A DNA stretch of 64,000 nt from Cercis canadensis (Eukaryota; Streptophyta; Magnoliopsida; Fabales; Fabaceae), in the NCBI GenBank assembly GCA_003255065.1, contig QAOA01001300.1, positions 263,308-327,307 of the forward strand, written 5' to 3'. The notes under the pieces were generated by a model. That model was given only the letters and a program-made list of their open reading frames with translations, did not search any database and was not told the DNA's origin. Below are positions 57,320 to 64,000 of the stretch, piece by piece. The position numbers and the translations under genes were made by a program. Within the stretch, counting starts at the first letter, position 1. Each line of letters opens with the position of its first letter.

Positions 57320-60300
57320 CTTGGATGTAAATGTAACAAAATTAGTGAACGGTTTAACTGGTTCAGCTTGTAAAGTCTTTTACAATTGCTTAATTGACAA
57401 AATTTTAGAGGATGTTAAATTTATCATAAGCGTAGGGATGTTAAATTATGAGCAAATTAAAATGTTATTATGTAGTAGATTATTTAATGTCTGAATAGAA
57501 ATGAAAAATCTCAATTTTTTGAGACCAACCTAGCTAGCTACCCTAGGCTATCACTACTAGGAGATATATATAAAGTGGAAACTAGATGTGCATGCACCAT
57601 CTAGTGTGCATTCTTAATTATAGAAGACAAAAGTGGAAGCTAGAATTAGTGAATGAGTAGGATACGTACATGTGCCATTTTCCATTCTTCATAATTAAGA
57701 CATATCACTATCTTGTGAAGTTCTTAATATATATATTTTACTCAAACTCTTATTCTCTAATTTGTCTTATCTTTTAAAGTCATATCCTTGATAACATAGT
57801 TTTCAATTACGGTTCGCAACTGCAATTTGATTGTGTATTTGACCGCTATTACATTGAAAGCTACTCACTGATGATAATCACAATAATATTATATGCCAAA
57901 ATAAAAATTAGAACTAGTTGTTTTTGTTCCTTCATCACATTCCTCTCCCAAGTTGGAGATGATATTTAATTTCAAAAATAAAATCTACAACTCAATTTTA
58001 TCACGATTTCTTTTGTTCTCTTTCTTAGTTGTTTCGTAGCTTGATAACTTAAGTATGATTATTGCTATTTCCTATCTCCTCACAATTTATATAGGAATCG
58101 GAATGTCTTTGTTCATTCTAAACATTTGAATATCCAGGATTACGAGATCATTTTTATATCTTTCTCTCCATAATTCAACAGATAAAGATAAAGATACAAC
58201 GAGCTATATATACATAAAAAAGACTTTTTTTTTTTTTTCAAAAGAAATAATTAGAGAAATATATCTTGAAGATATTTTTGTTTAGATGACACATCCTATG
58301 CAAATATCTTGAAGAAATTAATATAAGAAACAATATCAATAAATGCATCTCCAAGAGAACCATTTGATTTGAACCTTAGCCCTCAAGAGAGAGAGAAAAA
58401 GGAAAAGGGGTTTTGTTAATAATTCTCAAAAATACAAAAAGGTGACAACAAAAGCTTGTGAAATAATGTTGAATTGTTCTTCGTGTCCTGCCTCTATCTG
58501 TTTCTTTTTTTTTTTTTTTCCCCTTTTTGTTTGTATATATATCACTTTTCCCAAATCGCCTTTATGGTGAAGGCGAAATTCAATTCCAGATCTTTATGTT
58601 TGTTACAAAAGTTTTTATAATTAATATTTCAATAAATATCTTAGTAAGTTCTAATTGCTAATTTTATTATCAGTAAATGGAATTTATAAGAAAATGACAG
58701 TCTAGTTTAAAATAGAATATTTCAGAATTTTAATATGATTTTGTAACAAAAATAAAAAAGAATTTAAATATGATTTGGAATGGGCTCGCTAAGAGAATTT
58801 GACAATGGATGGATTAATATTATAGACTTGGAAATCTTAGCCGAAATTGGACTAATAAGTGTCTAAGGCTGAAATGTAAGAGACCCGAAAGAAGCCCAAC
58901 CCAAGACATAAAAACTATTATCTATTCATGGTTGATGACTATTATCTTGCCTATCTCTTTAGTCTTTATAGACTCATATATATTTCAACAATTCAAATGA
59001 TTGAGAGAGAGTAAAAAAATAAAATAAAATTGAAATATATAGAAGGTCACACATTTATTGCTTAATTAGCTAGGTAGTTATTAGGTTTGATAATTGGTAA
59101 GATTTTTAAAGTTAATTAAGTTGTTTTAATATCTTACATTTAATCTGCTTCCCTCCATATATATAGAAGTCAAACTATTATAAGAATAGAGTGAGAGTAC
59201 TTAACTAGTAAGACATGATGGGCAAAACGAGAGTCTCTTAGAGAGATTATGATCTTTGCCATGAAAATGATGCCATTTTGAGCATGAAAGGAAAAAATGT
59301 AAGCAGTTGGCAGTAATGAGTAGTATATGTGTGTTGTTTTTGAAAAGGTAGGCACATAATAATGAGACATGAATTACAGATGAGAGTGAGGAAATAAGGT
59401 GGTCGTGGTCTTTAATTTGCATGGAAACGATTCCCAAGGCGAATCGAATCAGCCCACTTCCCCTCTCTCTCTTTATTCTTCTTTACAGTTTGCCTCTATT
59501 TCTCTTTACCCTTCTCCAAGAGAATGGAGGCCAGATCTTTTGCTCATTCATTAATTCCTTTGGGTTTGGGTTACCATTCAAGACACATGAAAAAGCTGGG
59601 GTTAGGGAAAGAGAATAAAATAGGTTAAGCAGCAGCCGCAGCAGTGCTGCCTTCAACCAAAGAATAGAAAAAGAGAACAATACTAAAGATGGTCAAAATG
59701 ATACCTCCAACACTTGTTATTCCATCATCAGCTTCACCTATCTTTATTGAAACTCACCATTTCCCTTTTCTTTTCTCTTTTCTCTATTTGTTTATTTTTC
59801 TTGTCTGTTTTGCTTTCAAAGTTCTTTTAAGTTTCCTTGCCTCTAGTCCTTCAGTACTTTCGTTTAGTTACTTCAACTAGATAGCATTTCTTTTATCAAG
59901 AAAAATAAAACCATTCATAAACTTAATTATTGGTGACTGAAAGATTCAAAAAAAAAAATTCATGCCTCTTCACTCAAACTCTTCTAGCTTGAAGCATAAA
60001 GTACATATCAATTATTACCTTAGGTTAGAACTTAATTTAATTAGTTATAAGGAACTGATAAGATAATGAAAAAAATAATATAATAATTATTTCAGTACCA
60101 TGTCAAAGAAATATTAGGATCAATGGCTAATCATGTTCAATCAACGAGCAATGTCTTATGGGGAGGATTGCAATGGGATACATATATCAAAGAGTAAAGT
60201 GCAATTGACCCAAAATGTTATTCATTCAAAAAACTACAGTTGTTAGATGAAGTCTTAAAAATGAGTTTTGTTTGTAACCTCTAATCGTTAGTCTTGTTTC

Positions 60301-61514
60301 ATACTTTAGTGAGAGGAATAAAAGAATATTCAAATTGTAAAGCAGCAACTATTTTCCCAGACATATTGACAGTCAAATTTCTGTTGATTCCCAAAGAGAG
60401 TAATTGAAAGAGACTTGGATCCCCTCGTGGATGTTCTTGGGATAATTTGTGGGCCGGTCTATGATTTTAATGCTACGAATATCCATTACATGGTAACATA
60501 ATTCCACATTGCCCAATAGCAGGCAGCCACCATTTCTTTTTCTTTTTTCTCTTTTGATTTCTTTGGTATAACATGGACTCTGTATGTGGGGCTGTAATTC
60601 GAATTTGCTGCATTGCCAAATGCTGTGGTCAAAGGGCCTTTCTAGGGTTCATGGTTTCTTGATTGATTAGATCTTTGGACAATGTCTGTTCAGCTATTAG
60701 GCAACACAAATGAACTGTGCTCTTTTTGTGGGTATTGTGCTGTTGACTTAGCTTACTGGACCTATGAGTTAGCAAGTGTTTGTTCATTTAGTGATAAGTG
60801 GTAGCATTGTCATTGTGTTGTCATCGTCATCAAGGATAACAACATTATAGATATATTTATAGCACCAAAATTGGTAGATGATACCAGTCAAATTCTTACA
60901 AGTCCATTAATTCATTAAACTGAAACTAGGAAGCCTAATTTTGAAATCTTCATTTTTTCTTTTTGGTTACTTGTGACATATGAAAGAGCAAGCTTTCTTT
61001 TCTTTTTTGGTCAGAAGAAAGAGCCAGCAATAGCATGCTTGGAATGAAACTTTTGTGCTTGAAACGTGACGTATAAGTACCTTAAAGTGTACATTGTTTG
61101 AGGGAAGGGGAAACAGAGAAAAAGAAAGGAGGGATACCTAGTTCAGATTCTGGGCCTTCCAAACCAACCTCCTCTGCCCCAAGGGAGAGGGAGAAAGGAG
61201 AAGTTGATGGAATTTATGTGGTTTGGAATTGGACTCAAAAAACTAGTGTTTAATTTGTCCAATAAATTGTTAGTCTATTCATGCACCTAGTACCATAAAA
61301 TCAGAAATTTAATCAAGTGTAGTTGTAGGCCACTGCCAAAGTATATATTCAAAATTCAAAGTATCATCTCTTTGGAATTGTAGCATGAATTCCCTTTATC
61401 TCTTTTTCCTCCTTTAGAATTCACTGATTCCATTTATCAAGGTTACTACTCGAAGAACACTAAAAAGTACTACACGGCCCTCCATTTATTCTCCTTTTCT
61501 GTGGTCTCTGCCAG
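57320..61514. other. Four-kilobase intergenic region
   Basis: AT-rich, with T-runs near 58226 and 58507 and many short open frames on both strands (for example 59483-59680 minus) that show no family signature. No gene, RNA gene or bounded mobile element could be supported. The 3' UTR of the kinase is at the left and the zinc-finger promoter at the right. Confidence 0.45.
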
Positions 61515-61522
61515 TATATAAA
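61515..61522 (+). promoter_or_regulatory. Probable TATA box of the zinc-finger gene
   Basis: TATATAAA within CCAGTATATAAACC, followed by a CT-rich leader. Confidence 0.6.
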
Positions 61523-61607
61523 CCATCCCCCCAATATCACATTCCCTCATCAGTCCCTCCCTTTCAGCTTCTGATTGTTCAAGTTACTGCATTATCATAT
61601 CTTTGAG

Positions 61608-62065
61608 GTTGGTCTCTATATTTTTACTTCTATTATCCCCATCAATTCTTTTCAATGCTTGCTATTCTTAGAGATGACAAACCCCTCTTTCTCATTTAAT
61701 ACCAATGTGATCAATCAATCCTTCATGTGCTCTTATTGCTAGTGTTAACACTGGTTTTATGGATTCCTTTAACATTCTTATATGTTCTTCTAATAGATGA
61801 AGAAAATTTCAGCTACCCCAGCTAGCAAGCATCACACAGACACTTATAAATTTGGTGTTAATCAATGCTGCTTTTTATTGTTTCTCCTTTCTCCCCACAC
61901 ATAATAAGAATAGAAACTACTGCTATCAAAAGTGTAATGTGGTTAACAGTATAATGGCTAGAATTTCAACTTTAATAAATTTAAATTTAAGTTGTATGAC
62001 ATATTAAAACATGTAACAAGAACTTTTCTCTTTTTTTCCTGAATGCAACAGTATTTTTTTTGCAG
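61608..62065 (+). other. Probable 5' UTR intron of the zinc-finger gene
   Basis: A donor-like GAG/GTTGGT at 61608 and an acceptor TTTTTTTGCAG ending at 62065 leave only 14 bases of leader before the ATG at 62080. Inferred from sequence; the donor is weak. Confidence 0.5.
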
Positions 62066-62079
62066 AGTCATAATCAAAT

Positions 62080-62910
62080 ATGAGCAGGCCCGGAGATTGG
62101 AACTGCAGGTCATGCCAGCATCTGAACTTTCAGAGGCGCGATTCATGCCAACGATGTGGGGATCCAAAATATGGAGATAGAGTTGATTTTGGAGCATTTG
62201 GAGGGAGAGGAGGATCTTCATTTGGGTTCAGTGGGTCAGATGTGAGGCCAGGTGACTGGTATTGTGCTGTTGGTAACTGTGGAGCACATAACTTTGCTAG
62301 CCGCTCAAGCTGCTTCAAGTGTGGTGCTTTCAAGGATGACTTAGCTACTGCTTATAACAGTGACATCTCCCGCTCCAGAAGCTTTTCTGGGGGTGCCGGC
62401 CGCCCTGGATGGAAGTCCGGTGACTGGATATGCAGCAGGTGATTATAGATATATATTCTACTAATGATTTCATATTATTAGTGCAAAAATTATAATTTGA
62501 TGGTGATTTGTTAGACATGAAATGGCATGTTTCCTGTTTAATGATGTAATAATGGATGCTTTATGAGGGACAAATTGTGCTTTTCATTTGGCTGCTGTCT
62601 TTGAAGTTTGAAGAATATGACAAGTAACATGAACCGGCACTACTGGCATTATAGGCATGCAATGTGATCTTTATTGGGTTCCTCTTTCTTTGACTGCTTT
62701 TAGGAGTTTGATACTCTAAAGAATGTTTCTCCCTCTTTTCTTCATTATCCTTAATGATTTTTTGTGCAAATATAAGGTTACTTCAAAAACCATTTAAATA
62801 GGTCAAATAAAGCATGAATCTTTGATTTCAACAGGTCAGGATGTAATGAGCACAACTTTGCAAGCAGAATGGAATGCTTCAAATGCAGTGCCCCAAGGGA
62901 CACATACTAG
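62080..62910 (+). CDS. RanBP2-type (NZF) zinc-finger protein, three fingers
   Basis: Two exons (62080-62438 and 62835-62910) give 144 residues. Three RanBP2-type fingers are visible: GDWNCRSCQHLNFQRRDSC with QRC, GDWYCAVGNCGAHNFASRSS with CFKC, and GDWICSRSGCNEHNFASRME with CFKC. Each has the Trp-x-Cys, a conserved Asn in HNF or LNF, and two cysteine pairs. The first finger spaces its first pair by two residues, the others by four. Gly/Ser/Phe-rich linkers (FGAFGGRGGSSFGFSGSD) join them. Fingers of this kind bind single-stranded RNA or ubiquitin; the plant proteins are small and poorly characterised. The intron falls inside the third finger (after TGC AGC AG). From memory the collinear Arabidopsis gene would be At3g15680. 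Confidence 0.93.
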
Positions 62911-64000
62911 AAATGACATTATCCAATTTTGGGTATGCTCATATCAGCTAATGAATTGAAACTTCAAGTTATAGATCTTTAGCTAGCATTACTAATTAGA
63001 ACATTCATGGCTTCGTTTTCAGGGTTGTAGCCAAGCAAGAGAGGCTGTCTTACTAGATATTTAACTAGATTTCTTTATTAATTTCTTGGGATGTTAAAGG
63101 TGATGAAGTGAACTGTGAGGAAGATGGTTCAAACACCATGTTACAGAGAAGAAGCCACAACCCTTCGTCAATTTAGCAGATTTACCACAAGAACTACAGC
63201 AATGCTGTTTTGGTGCTTTTAAACTATTTCTTTGGTCTTTGTATTAGAGAGTTCATTTATTGTATGGTGCGTGGTTTTCTTAAATGAAGATTATTCTCTT
63301 TTCTTTTCCCATATGCTTAAAGAAAATGAACTACTACAACTTGTGTGTGTGTGAGAAGAGACTATTCAATCATTTTTGCCTCAAGGAGTGGCCCAGGTTG
63401 TTCTGCATTACTAGATGGCAATCACCAATCAGAATTAAATATATAGAAAAACCTCTTAATCACTCTAATTCAAGCTGAGCAAATCAATAACTAAAGTATC
63501 ATTAAAAAGAATATCATCTCAAAAAAAGAAAAAATCATTAAAAAGAGTGCATTATTGAAAATATCTGTGGTGCAATGTATAGAGACTGATCCTAGTCTGC
63601 AGGGCAGTAGAAGTAGTCCTTTTTTTTTTTTTCATTATTTAACTAATGAGATATATTCCTTAAGAAGATCTTTCAAATTTTTTATAATATATTAATTATC
63701 TTTAACTATTTTTTTTGTACATGTTTGATATATAGAATTATATTGGCTTCCTAATATGACGAAAGCTAAAAAATTTCACATTAAGATCCAATGCGATTTT
63801 GACTCTCTAACACAAGTTTATACATAAAACTTAACATATTTTGAATAGAAATCACATTGGATTCCATTCACTGACTTCTAAGTATAACTTTATAAAGGAA
63901 TAAGGAAGCATATTGTGGATTCAAAAGATGAGCATTGACCCTAGAACTCCATAACTGTACATGCTTTTATGTGGGAATCTTGTCTTCCTTTCAGGCTAGC
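62911..64000. other. 3' UTR and downstream flank of the zinc-finger gene
   Basis: Includes a possible 3' UTR intron (GTATGC at 62933 to TTTTCAG at 63023). Nothing else is recognised to the window end. Confidence 0.4.

Noticed and set aside
57570-57590. Near-palindrome AGATGTGCATGCACCATCT suggesting a small hairpin RNA
   Set aside because: The stem is too short for a microRNA precursor and no known mature microRNA sequence is present.
58608-58751. Inverted TTTGTTACAAAA / TTTTGTAACAAA about 130 bp apart
   Set aside because: Only about 10-12 bases match and no target duplication flanks them; expected by chance in AT-rich DNA.
59483-59680. Minus-strand 65-codon frame with a hydrophobic start
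   Set aside because: No signature of CLE, DVL, RALF or other peptide families, no splice partners, and overlapping open frames on both strands in a low-complexity region.
1-64000. tRNA, rRNA and CRISPR arrays
   Set aside because: No cloverleaf with good A and B boxes, no rRNA segment and no regularly spaced repeats were seen; CRISPR is not expected in a plant nuclear genome.

Overview
The window is nuclear DNA of a flowering plant, very probably a eudicot. It is AT-rich with short exons and GT-AG introns, and it holds plant-specific families: a (6-4) photolyase, a DUF642 wall protein, an AGC-VIII kinase, a borate exporter and a mitochondrial CGFS glutaredoxin. I cannot name the species. All exon coordinates were spliced by hand; for the intact genes the exon phases close without remainder.

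Layout. 1-1089 is the end of a CACTA DNA transposon. 3573-6567 is a decayed BOR-type borate transporter. 7627-7995 encodes a small conserved plant protein of unknown role. 10955-13434 is a DUF642 secreted protein. 13814-14153 (minus) is a possible small secreted cysteine-rich peptide. 14902-15117 is an orphan C-terminal lectin domain of the beta-galactosidase type. 15811-20360 is the UVR3-type (6-4) photolyase, with a solo LTR in its first intron. 21608-24164 is cytochrome c oxidase subunit 5b. 30182-33685 is an acyl-protein-thioesterase-like hydrolase with one apparent frameshift. 36661-36998 is a relic of a second cysteine-rich peptide. 38331-41179 (minus) is glutaredoxin S15, divergent from the ribosome-biogenesis WD40 protein WDR43/UTP5 (41852-46658). 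47547-47908 (minus) is a LEA protein. 48372-54479 is the K63 deubiquitinase BRCC36, which carries an AT-AC U12-type intron and a Mutator-like MITE. 55656-57319 is a PINOID-like AGC kinase. 62080-62910 is a three-finger RanBP2-type zinc-finger protein.

The genes do not form a pathway; this is ordinary gene order. From memory, UVR3, COX5b, the thioesterase-like hydrolase, GRXS15, a LEA gene and a RanBP2 zinc-finger gene lie in the same order on Arabidopsis chromosome 3 (about At3g15620 to At3g15680). The window would then be an expanded collinear segment with BRCC36, WDR43 and the kinase interleaved.

I found no convincing new multi-gene system. The observations most worth following are the AT-AC intron in BRCC36, the MITE with an exact 9-bp target duplication, the two cysteine-rich loci sharing one spacing pattern, the orphan lectin domain, the broken borate transporter, and a 203-bp tandem repeat split exactly at an N, which looks like an assembly join rather than biology.
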